64,000 nucleotides of DNA from Symbiodinium natans. Its lineage: Eukaryota > Sar > Dinophyceae > Suessiales > Symbiodiniaceae. The notes below the pieces were generated by a model that saw nothing but the letters and a program-made list of their open reading frames with translations, did no database searches and was not told the DNA's origin. The stretch is taken from assembly GCA_905221605.1 (NCBI GenBank), contig CAJNDS010000067.1, forward strand, positions 157,501 through 221,500, read 5' to 3'. The translations under genes were made by a program, and so were the position numbers. Shown here piece after piece: positions 1-11,700 of this stretch; the first letter of the stretch is position 1; each line of letters opens with the position of its first letter.

Positions 1-1552
1 CAGATCCGCTTCGGGTGCGCGGGCGCGGGATCTCGATGGCAGAGGAGCCGATGTCCTAGCAGCTTCCGTTGGACACTGGCGACTTCAACTGTGAGGGATT
101 TCCAGAGCTCATGGCTGCAACAGAACATGAAATCCGAAAGACTTGCAAGGATGGACTTGAAGAGCACGTCCCCTGCAATCGCTTCCCTCTTGGGGGGCTC
201 CGTCAAATTCCTCCGTCGCCCCGCTCCCCCATCCTTGCGGTAGTGGCACTTCTCAAAGCGGATGGAACGCACGGCAACCTCAGGCGGATATTACAGTTTC
301 GGGGAGGTCCAGAGCACCCATCTTGAAAAGTGAACACGAAGTCCTTCTGCTGAATACAAAGCCGTACAGCATCCGTACAGCCATACAGGCTTCGGGCTTC
401 GGGATCAGATTCGGGGCTCATCTTGTTGCATGATGCTGGGAAAGGTCCCTGGCGTAAGCACGCTCCCGAGCTTCGGCGATGCCTCCATTGGCCACGGCAG
501 TGACGGCCTGGAGGGGACGGGGTGTGCAAGTGTCAGGTCAGGGTCGAGCGAGCAGGATTTGAAAATCTGAGATACGTGTTGAAATTCTGTGGCCATGCTT
601 GGATTCAGGACTTGCGTGGCGACATGGGCACAAGGTCCCTGACCCACTAAGGCCCTACGAAACGTAAATGCCCAGGAAGTTCTGAAGCAAGTAAGAAAGC
701 CGCACCTAGGCCCGCGTTCCGTGTGTTCCAAGATTCGGGCAAGGACCCGCCCGCCGGAGGTGACCACTGAGGTGGGCTTCGTGACGCCTGCAAGCAAGGC
801 TGTGCAAAGAAGTTGAAGACATGCCATTAATTTTGCTTCTGGAGCCTTCCACTCTGCTTCTTCGCTCAGCCAGTTTCGAGTCGAGCAGCGTCGAGCTGTT
901 CGAGAATGAGAGAATGTGAGAATTCTGACAAAGCATCCCCACCACATTCAGAACTCTACAAGTACTTCCTTTTGTAATCTTTTCGTCAAGACTGTGGGAA
1001 CCCTTGGGCGGCAGTGGCGCCCTAGCAAGCAGCAAAGGGTCCAATCGTGCTCCTGCTGCTGACGAGGAAGAGGAAGAGGAGGGCGTTTATGATGGTGAAA
1101 ATGGGGTGGGGATGGTCATGATGGTGAGGATGGCGGCGGTGGTGGTGCTGGCGATGACGGTGGTGATGGTGAGGCTGCAGAGGTGGCTGTGGTGGCTGTG
1201 GTGCCGGCGACACGTCTGCACGCTCAGCCGGACCCTGGATTCTTCCGACAACCCCCTACTCCCTACAACACTCTACAAAAAGGAATGAACCGACGTCGCC
1301 CGATGCCTCGCGTCATCATGCGGTGGTGCAGCATGCGCTGCAGGGCCTGCAGCGCTTGCGAGGAGTTCTGGACATCTCCAAGATGAATCAACGCCCCCCG
1401 CAAGCAACCCCGCAACCTTTTCAGTTCCCGCTCAGTTCCCGCTCAGTTCGTCTCAGCTCCAGGCACCGGATCCACCATTGGCCGACAGCTGCAGGCTGGT
1501 GTTGTCCACCTGAGTTCACTTTCTCGAACTTCGAACCCGGACACCCCCCATC

Positions 1553-1592
<40 letters not shown>

Positions 1593-3877
1593 CCTCATTA
1601 AGCCTGTTGCTGGCTTCGTCCCGGCGTGGAAGATCGTGACGCCCGGGACGATACAGGCGCGCTCGAGGCCAGAGATCTGGGACGTGCTTTAAGAAAGGGG
1701 GTAGCAAGGAGAGGGTGGCAAAATGTGGCCAAGGCTTAGGTCCGGGGCTTTTGGGACGTCTTTTGGCTGTTTCGCCAAGATTCCCCAAGTCTTGTTCAAG
1801 CTGTTTCATCAGCTCTTGGAATTCCATGTGCCAAGGTTTCCAGGTATACCTAGGTACTGTGATGTGCTGAGGTGACGAAGCGGTCGAACATCTTGCCTTC
1901 AGCCACGTGAAACGGGTGTCCTTTGTGACTGCTCCTTTGAGGAGGTCAGATCCCTTAAGCCTTGCAACCTGAGCCTGAGCCGTGTGCTCGGTAGCCCTTC
2001 TCGAAGCTCTCGGGGTATCCACCTGCATTGAGACTTGAAGATTCTGAAGACTCTCTCATGCAGCACGCTTTGTCTGAGCACCCCAAGGGGCATAAGGGCC
2101 CCCCCCCCCCCCCGAAGAGCGTCTCTGGGTGCGCGGGCCGCTGGCCATGGTCACGGAGACGGCGCAGGTGTTCTGAGGTGCGCTGCGGAGTCGGGAGTTT
2201 TTTGTTTGCTGTTGGGAAACCCTTGGGCGGGGGGTTTCATCTCTGCTTGGGGGTGGTGAGATGTGGCTGCATTTTGGGCATATTCGGGGTTTTTTGGGGT
2301 CGGCAAGTTCACAAGCCATGCTATTGGACCCTGAATCCGAACCTTAGTCATGTCGCCTCGGAAACACCGATGGCGGTATCAGGGTTCACAAGCTCCCCTT
2401 GGGCGCAGGAGTTGAGCACGTGGTAGAGATCCTGGGTGAAGGCACGGGCGGCTTCGTCGCAGGGAAATTTTACTTCAGAGTATCTTGGGCATTTTGGGGC
2501 CTGAGGGGTTTGGCCGAACGGGGGGCATACTGGACCAAACATGCTTACAAACAAGCGCAAGACGCCTTGCGTGATAAATTGGCTGACTGGGCCGCTGGCG
2601 CACTCCAGCAGAGGCAAAACCTTAGAGAGGTCACGGCGTAGGCAGCTCATCTCGGAGTCATATGCCCCACAGTTCAAATGATTAGCTCTCGCAATCTGAA
2701 GGAGCGGCAAGAGCGTCCCTCGAACCGCTCCCCTCAACCCATCCCAAGATTTTCTCAACTTTTCGCGTCTTCCATTTGCTTTGCTGAGGCACTCTGCCCC
2801 GGCCCTATTCGGATTGTGGCTGATTTGCGTTTGTGTGAGTTTTGGGTAGTTTGAAGCATTTTGGAATTTGGTCCAGTTGGCAAGTGGCTCAAGTGGCTTT
2901 CTCTGAACGTGGCCGAGAGAAAATGTCTGAAAATGTCCACGAACTCTTTATCTCAAGCTCCCTTCTGGCCATATTTCACAACCCTGCCAAGACACCAAGC
3001 TTTCAGTCCGGGAAACACCCCCAAAAAAAACAAAAAGGCCCTGGAAGCGACCCTGAAGTTCCAAGTCACGGAAACCCTGCGACCCCAAGCCAACCAAGCT
3101 GGGGCTTCCGGCGGCCTGCGTCTCAGGATCTCCGAAGCGGCAATTGAACTCAATGACCTGCGCACAAGGAAAGCTGCGCCTTTTGGAGAGGCTTAGCAGT
3201 TTGAAACATCTGAAGCCTTCCAGGATTCTGGGCTATGAGCGATGGCCTTCTTGAGCCCGTGGCCAAGGTTTGCAGCAACTTGCTAAACTACGACAAGGCT
3301 CTTGAATGCTCTTGATTCAAGAGCGCCTGCAACGCCCGGCGCACGGGGCTCTCCGATGCTCTCTGCACCCTGTGCTGCACCCCGTGGGAGGAACGGCTCG
3401 CCTTCGGCCCGTTTGCGGTGATCATGAGGCCCGCGAAGAGGCAGCCAATGAAGGGTTTGCCTGACTGGAGGATGAAATTGGAGGAGGGCGAGGGGTCGGA
3501 GAGGGCCTAACCGCGGCCTCCCAAACAAAGAAGGCAAAACAAAACCCCGAGGACCCATGAGGACAAATGAGCCGAAAGGGTGAGATGCCCCCACGGGCAC
3601 ACCTCGTGGCAACTACGTTCTGGCTAAGGGCTCTGCTCTAAGCACCTCTAAGCACCTCCAAGCACCTCAGGAATCTTTGCTGAATTTCCTTTCCGGCCTT
3701 CCGCTCTCAGCCCATCGATGGTCGGCATCAGGATCTCCGTCCTGCCCCCAAAAGCTAGATGCGGGACTTTTGCGCATGCTTCACATCACTTCAAAGCTCC
3801 ACCCATGCCCCAAACAACACTGAAACTCCAGGACTCAATGACTCCAGATCACTCCCCATCCTGATCTGCTCCAGCAT
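1..3877 (-). CDS. purD: PurD/GARS, C-terminal exons, open at window edge
   Basis: Exons: 3877-3861 (MLEQI), 3741-3698 (TEILMPTIDGLRAEG), 3460-3402 (KPFIGCLFAGLMITANGPK), 3157-3116 (VIEFNCRFGDPETQ), 2620-2594 (VLPLLECAS), 2431-2390 (DLYHVLNSCAQGEL), 2172-2139 (NTCAVSVTMAS), 2022-1988 (GGYPESFEKGYR), 1676-1604 (ISGLERACIVPGVTIFHAG), 766-741 (VVTSGGRVL), 507-454 (AVTAVANGGIAEARERAY), 278-234 (VAVRSIRFEKCHYRK) and 55-1 (DIGSSAIEIPRPRTRSG). EFNxRFGDPETQ is the metal-binding and family signature. The final IRFEKCHYRK|DIG matches the normal GARS end, but no stop follows before base 1. The protein therefore has a tail or another domain, such as the AIRS domain that follows GARS in fungi and animals. 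Donors are mostly GC, with GA after MLEQI and after YRK. Confidence 0.95.
1090..1205. repeat. GGTGATG-type low-complexity tract
   Basis: Imperfect GATGGTGAT/GGTGGTG repeats in the same PurD intron. They are open on both strands but not protein-like. Confidence 0.8.
1555..1592. repeat. (CA)n microsatellite
   Basis: About 19 copies of CA lie in the PurD intron between the FHAG and VVTSGG exons. Confidence 0.95.
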
Positions 3878-4029
3878 CTCAGGTTTAACAACCTTTGCTG
3901 AAGGCTGCGGCGCACGGAGCTGACACTCAGGATTTGGAACTCCGGTTTCTGGATCTCTGCGAAAGCGTCCTTTAGGAAAACGTGGGCTTACACTTTGGAT
4001 TCTCCCAGATTCAAGCTGTACGAGCCCCA

Positions 4030-7000
4030 ACATCTTTTTTGGGAGCGCTGCGGGAGTAGGAGCGAAGGCGCCCATCCCGCCTCATCCAAGGAGCTGTCTT
4101 GGAGGATCATGTTGGGGGGCAGTCTGTTACTGCGTAGCAAAGAACGGCATGAGGGCTTGAGGGCTACCGCGAAGCATCCTGGGATGGCTGCAGCAGCCAC
4201 GAACAGCCATGCTGAAGAGCCATGATGCCAGGCCATGCTGCAACCTGCCTGTGTTGGGTCCGCGGTCGCAGTCGAAGACACGCTTGTGGTCCTGTTGGGC
4301 CGTGGGGCTGTGTTGCCCGGGATTTCTCTTTGCAGGGTATTTGGATTGCCTCATCTGCCCTAAAAAAAATGAAGGGATCATTGTTGCCTTTAAAACCTTT
4401 GCATACTGGAATCGGTCACTTTCTGCCAAATCCTGTGGTACCTCCCACGGAGGCCTCCCCATTAAGTCCTACCCAACGAGCCGGGGGCCTCCTGTAAGCC
4501 TCCCCTTAAAGAGCTTCACCGGTATCCTTCTCCCCTGGAGGAAGCAACACTTGCAGCTGCACAAGGTGCAGGGACAACCTGGGCACAAACCTGCACCTAA
4601 AGGACGCGCGCACGCGCACGCACGCAACTTCGAGTTCCGATGGCCCCCCCCCCCTCCCCCCCCAAAGTCTCGTCAACCCAGTCCTAGACGCAAAGACCCG
4701 AAGCCACGGCCCCGAAAGAAGAAACCAACACCTCAAACTCCTCCCCGCCCACAACCCCTCCCCCCCACCCGCAAACAAAAAGAAATAACGAACCCACGAC
4801 CCAATCTGGACGGCCAACTGGAATCTTGAGTCACTTAAGCCTTATGAGCGTCCTGGGCCGGCGGCAGCACCGCGATGCGCTTGCCATCGCAAAGCGCAAG
4901 GATGGAACACTCAGGCCTCGGAGCGCAAGACGAGGTGCAAACCGAATGTGGTTCCAAGATCCAGGTCTTCCAGGGTTTTTCTGGGTTGTGGAGTCTAACC
5001 TCAAGGCCTAATCCACTAGTTCATGAAATCAGGGGGGGCGAAGATGTGGAGGGGGGTTCATTTGGCATGGCCCGCAGAGGGTCTGGCCCAAACATCCGCT
5101 CTTCCAGGACAACTTCGGCACCTCGCTTCAGGACGCGGCAACTAAGCGAAGCGGCTTAGGGCAGACCTGACAAAGCAGGCTCGAGGATGTCACTTGCGCC
5201 TGAAAGCATCGGAGCTGAGACCGATCGACTCCGATAGATCATTCCTTCGAACCGTGGCCCCTACCTGCGTCGCCAAACTTCTTCGCTTCCAAGCACCTGG
5301 AAGGGGCGCGGGAAGTTTGCACCTGTTTAGGAAGTTGAGGAGGCAGTCGAGGCCCCGTGAGGACTTGACCACAGACTGGGCAGCCCAGCCCGGGCACCAG
5401 GATCACTCCCTCTTCGAAGGCTCCCTCTTCGAAGGCTTTCTTTGCAAAGTGCCACCCAACACCCCAAATCGAGAAGACCCTGAGAAAGCAACCCCCCCCT
5501 TCCCTCCCCCCCTCCCCCTCCTCCCCCCCCCCAAAAAAGAAAAGACACTCGGCGCCGCGCTCGCGCACGGCAGCCTTGGCCTCTTCGGGAGTCTCCGGCA
5601 CAACCTGAGCCAACAGCTCCCCAGCCCCCCCCCCCCCATAGATGGAGGGAGATAGAGACCTGCCTTCTTCAAGGGGCTCTCGGGGCTTTCCGGAAAGTCT
5701 CGGAGTCTCGGGTGTTTAATTGCAGGACAGACACCATTTTCAACTTTCGAGCATTCCTGAGACAAAAGAACTCAATCCAGAGTTGGTCTTCTGAGCATCG
5801 GACCACACCTTTTCCGGCTGCGAGGCCGCTCGCCTTGCCCGAGGATTCTTTTCTGTCTCAGATTCTATTCAGAGCGCCAGTTTTGACCTCTCAGGAAAAC
5901 ATTGTTGGCGATTTGGGGTTCCGGAGCGGACCCGCCGACATGTCAGCGGAAAACCTCAATTCAGTCATGCCTTCACGACCACATCAAAGGGCACGGAGTC
6001 GATGTACTTCAGCGCGGCTTCCAGGCCGCCATTTTCTGGGAGCCAGGCTGCGTTTGGGCATTTTGTGAAGCCCAGACTACTGGCAGAGAAACAAACTGCG
6101 GAGCAGAGTAGAGCCACAGAAGTTTTCAAATGTCGACAAGGGTTTCGAGAAGCCTTTAGCAATCCACCCTCAAGTTGTAGTAAAGAGATCCCAAGGCCCT
6201 TCTGCCCTCAATTGGGGATGCCCCCAGCACGTCGTGGGCCCGCACGGGCGGAGAAGGTCTGATACTCGGCCGTGGGGATGTTGTGGCGCTTCATGAAATC
6301 CTGGGAGTGGTTTTTACGGGGCGGGCGGGGGTTTTTACAGTTTGGATGAGTTTGGGATTGGTTGGGGGAGGGGGGGGGGGGGGGGGGGGTCGGTGGTCAC
6401 AGGCAGGTGGTATCGTTCGAATGGGAGGAACACGGCATCAGCTGCCATTCGTCATAAGCCAGTGCTGTCGATACACCGATCAACAGAATCCTGCACCCAG
6501 GATGTTTGAGAGTACTATCATACTCCGGCTGGCTATGAAACACCAATGTTCGCCAGAATCATAGCTTGAACTGCGCTAGATACCACAAGCATCACCGCCT
6601 TAAGGCGTTAAATTTTCAAAGAAGCCGCATCCGTCTTCAAACGAGCACGCGGGAGCACCCGGAGGCCCAGAACCAAAGGAAACACCCAAGAGCCTGAACC
6701 AAGCTAAGGCCAGCCCCTTGTAACAGCTTGAGCCCGGAGTCCCAAACTAGGCGCGGACTTCGTTCCCGCAAAATTGGTCACAGAAGTCAGATCCCGAAAG
6801 GTCCCCCGACATGCAGAGCAGGGGAGAGGGGGGCCTTGGCAAAGGCCTTGGATGCCTCAATCTGTGCCGCCGCTTTGCTGGGCCCGAAGACCGGGATATC
6901 CTGTGGCGAGTCTAACGAGACTCGGCGATTCTCAGAATTCAAAATTTAAGTCTCTCTTGTGTTATAACGACGATAGAACATCTCGGTTTCCAGTCTCGAG

Positions 7001-8097
7001 AAGTCTCAAGTTTTCATCCCCCGGCCTCGGCACGTAGCTGGTCCGCAAGGCCATCAGCGAGCATCTGCCTCGCAAAAGCATGGCTTTGCCTAACGACACT
7101 GAGTCCTGAAGTTTGAGCCACTTTCTTCGCACAACTTCAAGCCATAAAACCCCGCACCTTCAAAGACCCCTGCTTTTGTGGTAACGAGGCATGTTTCTGA
7201 AGCAGCAGCACGAGTCTGCCGCCTCTTCAGGTGTAATCATTCGAGAGCATTCGAGAACATTCGATAGCCTGCGATTGGCCTTATCAATCCCAAGACAGTC
7301 TCTTCGGCCCAGCGGCTCTGGTCCAACCACGACCAGGCCGACGTCATACTGACCTGCCAGATGACGCATCGCATTAGGCTCGAAGCTACATGTGCTTGTA
7401 ATATGAAAACCTCTACTTTCACTGCAGTCTAGAAGGAAAACCTTTATTCTCTCTTTGATAGAGCCAATACGTTTCCTTGATCTTGATGGTGAAATACATA
7501 GTTTTTAGAGAAAAATCCTGCAAAACAAAATGCTCGCATGGCGGGTTTGTGATGGATTCCTATGTTGTTGATGCAAGCTCTCTTCATGGCATCATCTTCC
7601 TTACAAAATTTGCACGAGCTGGCAGGCCAATGGGGGTCTCCCATTTTGCAGACACAATGTTCTTAAATACAAGTCCTCTTCACGGGATGATCGTCCTTGC
7701 AAAGCAAGTTTGCACGGTGTTTCAAAATTAAGAGAGGAAAAAAACAAGGCGGGTGGGTTGCGGGGCGCAATCCCACACCCCCCCCCCCCCCGCCAAAAGA
7801 ACGATGGCATGATGAGTTTGGAAAGGATTCGTATGTTTTCAGTGCAAGTTCTTTGCGTGGCATGATCTTCGTTACCAAACGCCGCTTGAAAGGACATGAA
7901 GGACGGCGGGGCTGGCGGGTTTGCAAAGGATTCGGATGTCTTTAAAGAAACTTTTATTCATTCATGGCATGTGTTTATCTTGCCCGATATCGCCCCGAAG
8001 CCATGTAAGCTCCTGGACCTGAGCACAACCCCAAAATCCTCCAAACCCTTCCAGGGCAGCGGCGGCAAAAGCTGATGACCTCCTCGAACTTCGGGGC
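4030..8097 (-). CDS. purD: PurD/GARS, end of N-domain and ATP-grasp domain exons
   Basis: Exons: 8097-8064 (APKFEEVISFC), 7353-7310 (QYDVGLVVVGPEPL), 7064-7026 (MLADGLADQLRAE), 6900-6835 (IPVFGPSKAAAQIEASKAF), 6300-6250 (DFMKRHNIPTAEYQTF), 6035-5971 (ALKYIDSVPFDVVVK), 5833-5804 (ASGLAAGKGV), 5604-about 5560 (VVPETPEEAKAAVRE), 5121-about 5087 (GAEVVLEERMFG), 4912-4853 (CSILALCDGKRIAVLPPAQ), 4291-4249 (DHKRVFDCDRGPNTG) and 4080-about 4047 (GMGAFAPTP). These are the ordered hallmarks of the GARS N-domain and ATP-grasp fold, including the GKG nucleotide loop, the acidic VVLEE strand and PAQDHKR...GPNTGGMGA. Frames join cleanly, for instance SFC|RQYDVGL in phase 1 and NTG|GMGAF. Most donors are GC; the one after PPAQ is GA. 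Donors of the 5.56, 5.09 and 4.05 kb exons are uncertain. Confidence 0.95.
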
Positions 8098-8771
8098 CTG
8101 GAGAACTTGGACAAGTTGGACCAAGCTTCTCCAGAAGCCAGTGCTGCTTACAACCGGGCACTCGTGGCTCTGTTTTCCCCGGCATGGGCGCATCGGGCTT
8201 GATTGCAATTTGCAACCAACGCAGGGCTTTGCTGCATGGTTGATTTGCTGCAGCCAAGGCGAGGTCAAGGGGCATTGAGAAAGAAGTGATTAGAAGCGAT
8301 CGTGGAATGCTGAGCAACTTGATGCAGTGCAGCCAGCCAATCACCGGCACACTGAGAGGTCCTCTGCAGAAGAGCAAGTGGCTGGTTCTTCCCTATGCTC
8401 CTTTACAGCCTTGGGCTCGGCACAGCAACGAGCGTGAAAGTCTGACCTTTCAACCCTCAACATAACAAGAAGCCTGCTGCTGAAACACTGTGGCACACGG
8501 TTGAACAGGAACACAGTTGAAATCCTGAAGCCTCAATGCCTCAACCCTGAGAGCTCCTATGCTGTGACCTTGCAATCGACTTGGCCGATGCGGTCCCAGA
8601 AAACCACCTTGCAGGCACTTCGGCACTTCTCCAAGCGGTTGCAGCTTGCTGCCAAGGGTCGAGTGGGATCTGCTGGCCGGCTCGGGGGTGTTTACATGTG
8701 TTTCGGTGTCCCTCCAGAAGTAAATCCGCAAAAAAGGCACTGTGCGGCTACATGCCCCCGCGGAGCCTTAC

Positions 8772-11700
8772 CATCTTCGCGCACGGCGGCGAAGCCCTCG
8801 CTGCCGCCCTCGATCACCTGGATGTTGGTTAGGTCCTCCACGACAGCTCGATGCACCGGATGCACTGGCATGTCCGCTTGTGGTGTGGCCCTCGTGGCTA
8901 GGCCACAGAAACTCAGGTTTAGATCATGCAGAACAGCTATGCTGACACGTTTTAGTAACGTTCTGCCTCTGCCTGAAACAACGCTACATGGTGGCTCGAC
9001 TTAAACCGTCCGTAACGCGGTCGCTGCTGGCTCCGTAGTTGCCTTGACAAGGAGCGATTGAAGAGGCATTCAGTACCAGGCTTACGCTTTCATAGGTGTT
9101 TCGGGAACCCACAAGAACATCTGGGCATCTGTGAAGGACTCTCCGCCCGGATTCCCTGCACCCCACTGCCTTCGCTTCGCCCAGGTTCTGGAGCCAAACC
9201 AGCTTCAATGCTTCAATGAGTCCCCTCCCCCCCCTCTCCCTCCCCTCCTGCCCTCCCCCTCCCCCCCAAAAAGAACACAGAAAAAAGAGAAGGAATCACC
9301 CGAGCCATCTTACCCCGAAGCCCAGGTGCGGTCTCCCCAGCTCACCACAGTTCCATCTGACCTCACAGCCGAGAAGGCCGCAAACGAGCCAGCCACGAAC
9401 TGCACGCCCTGCGCGATGCCAGGAGACTTGCGGGAGTTGTTGGAGCTGTTTGAGGTTCGGGCTGGGCGGCTCCCAAGCCCCCTCGTCTCCTTTGAATGAC
9501 AGCTCAAGAGCGGGGGGCGGGAGGTCAGGGCCTGCCACTGGGCTGAAGGCTCACCAGTAGCCATTCGCCGTCGGGTTGCTGCAATAAAGATAATCGAAAG
9601 GAGTCTAGGACAGGACCATCTTTCTGCAACCCCCAGTCCAGCCATTCAGCATCCTTCAAACCTCACCAGAAAACATTGTTTGGCTCTTGGAAAGTTCAGA
9701 GAGCCTTCAGCGCGTCGTTGGTCATGCCCTGCGCCGCAAGATGTGCACCCCAACCGGTCACCTTCGCCGAATTTGACTCCGTTCTTAGCAAACCGTTCTC
9801 TGTTCTGACAATCATCCTTCAAACAACGGGCAAGGCAGCTTTGCTCATTGCCCCCAGCAGGGGAAGGTTCGAAGGAGTCTGAGCTCGAAGTTCTGTGCAG
9901 TCTGGTCACGTGCAGCGCATGCGCAGTGCAGGGAACATGCAGAACTAAGACACTCCCTGGCATACAGTCAGGCCAGCAAGCAGCTAGTGGCCGTATCGTG
10001 CAAGAAGATGTGGCATCTTGCATGAACGTCTTGCGTTGGTGTGGTGTGTTGGGTGTATTTGTGGCATAGCTGTTTGAGGAAGGTTGTGCCTGGGTTCAGC
10101 TCAGGGGACTTATGTTCAAATGCAGTCGAATCAAAAACCAATCGGCGAGCGATTTAGAGTGTTTGAGGGAGTTGCTTTTTGGAAGGGGGTGAGACATTGT
10201 CAATTCTAAGCCTTGGCCTCTATAGCCCATGCGAAGACGAAAGAGTGAAAGAGTGAACTGCCGAACGCTCGGCCAAGGCTTCGCAGCCCCGAGCGGTCAA
10301 AAAGAGATCAAAGAGCGGAGCTATTGGCGACCCTGACCGACAAGGTAGTTCCGCATCCTTTTTCAAGCGCACCATCTTTGACCCTAGGCCCAGAGCCCCT
10401 TGTTTACCTATTTTACCTTCATGCATTCAGAGACCCGGAGCCCCCTTTCAAGCCTGGGAGGCCTCAGTCTTAAACGTAACAAGTCACTGGAGAAAGATTG
10501 GCCGGGATTGGCAATGAGTCAGCATCATTCAGCGCTGTTGGGGCTGCTCTCTGCCTTCCTTTACTTCCTTTACTTCCTTTACTCCACTGATTGTGTCAGA
10601 CTGTGGGATCCCATCCGCCACCCAAGGAGCGTGGAGATGTTTGCTGTCTTCCTGGGCTACCCCGGCTGCATCGCAGATGCCACCGTTTGCCTAGACCCGC
10701 CCCAATATATCCTCTCAGGCTTTGGTCTCTGGTCTCCTTCACATACCCGCGAAGTCCCAATAAAATGAGGGGTCCGGAAAGGGGTCTCGGTGTCTTTGCG
10801 GGCGGAGGGGCTGTGGCATCCGCATGGAGGGCCACGAAGCCCTTGCCGCAGGCGAAGACCCGCTGCACGGAGCCGCTCTGGAGCCGCTCCTCTGAACTTT
10901 CTCGCGCGCTTGAGAGAGAAAGGCGCAGAGGACACATCTTCTTCTACCCAGCGACGGGGCCCGCCGTGAGGGAGGCCAGGCCACGCCAGCGGAAACCCAC
11001 ACACACACACACAACACGACATCTCTCTAGCTCTCTCTCTCTCTCCCCCATCCCTCCCTCCCTTCCTTCCTTCCAGCAAGCCTTTCTTTTATTCTGTTTT
11101 CCTTTCTCTCCCTCTCTTTTCTTTCATTTCATTGACTTGCTGTTCTTGTGTTTTTTTGGTTGTACTTTTTGCTTTCCGTTTATTGCTTTTCTTTTCTGTT
11201 TTTTTTTCATGATTTGATGTTCTTTGAATTTATTTGCTTCTATGTTTGCTATGTTTGCTCTTTTCTTTTCTGGTAGTTTCTGTTTTCTTTTCCTGAGTTG
11301 TCTTTTCTGCTTTCCTTCTTTCCTTCATGCTTTCCTTATTTCCTTCTTTCCTTTCATTCCTTCATTCTTTCAGTCTTTTATTCTTTCGTTCTTTCATTCT
11401 TTCATGGTTTCATTGTTCATCATGGTTCATTGTTTCTTTCTTTCTTTCTTTGATTCACGCGCGCCCCTCGAATTTGGAGGCCCTCTGCGTCTCTGCCCTC
11501 GAAGCCCATGTGTCTCCTGATCCTCCTCGAACAGGACTTTGCCTCCATGGTCCTCATCTCCCCAAGCGAAGACCTGGCCGTCTTCAGGGCTTTCCGTCGA
11601 CAAAAAACGCTAGTACCTTAGCCCCAATGCACATGCAAAGCTGCAAAGCCCTGCATAATCCTATAGCCCACAAGCCCCGACCAGGGTGCTTCAGTCAACC

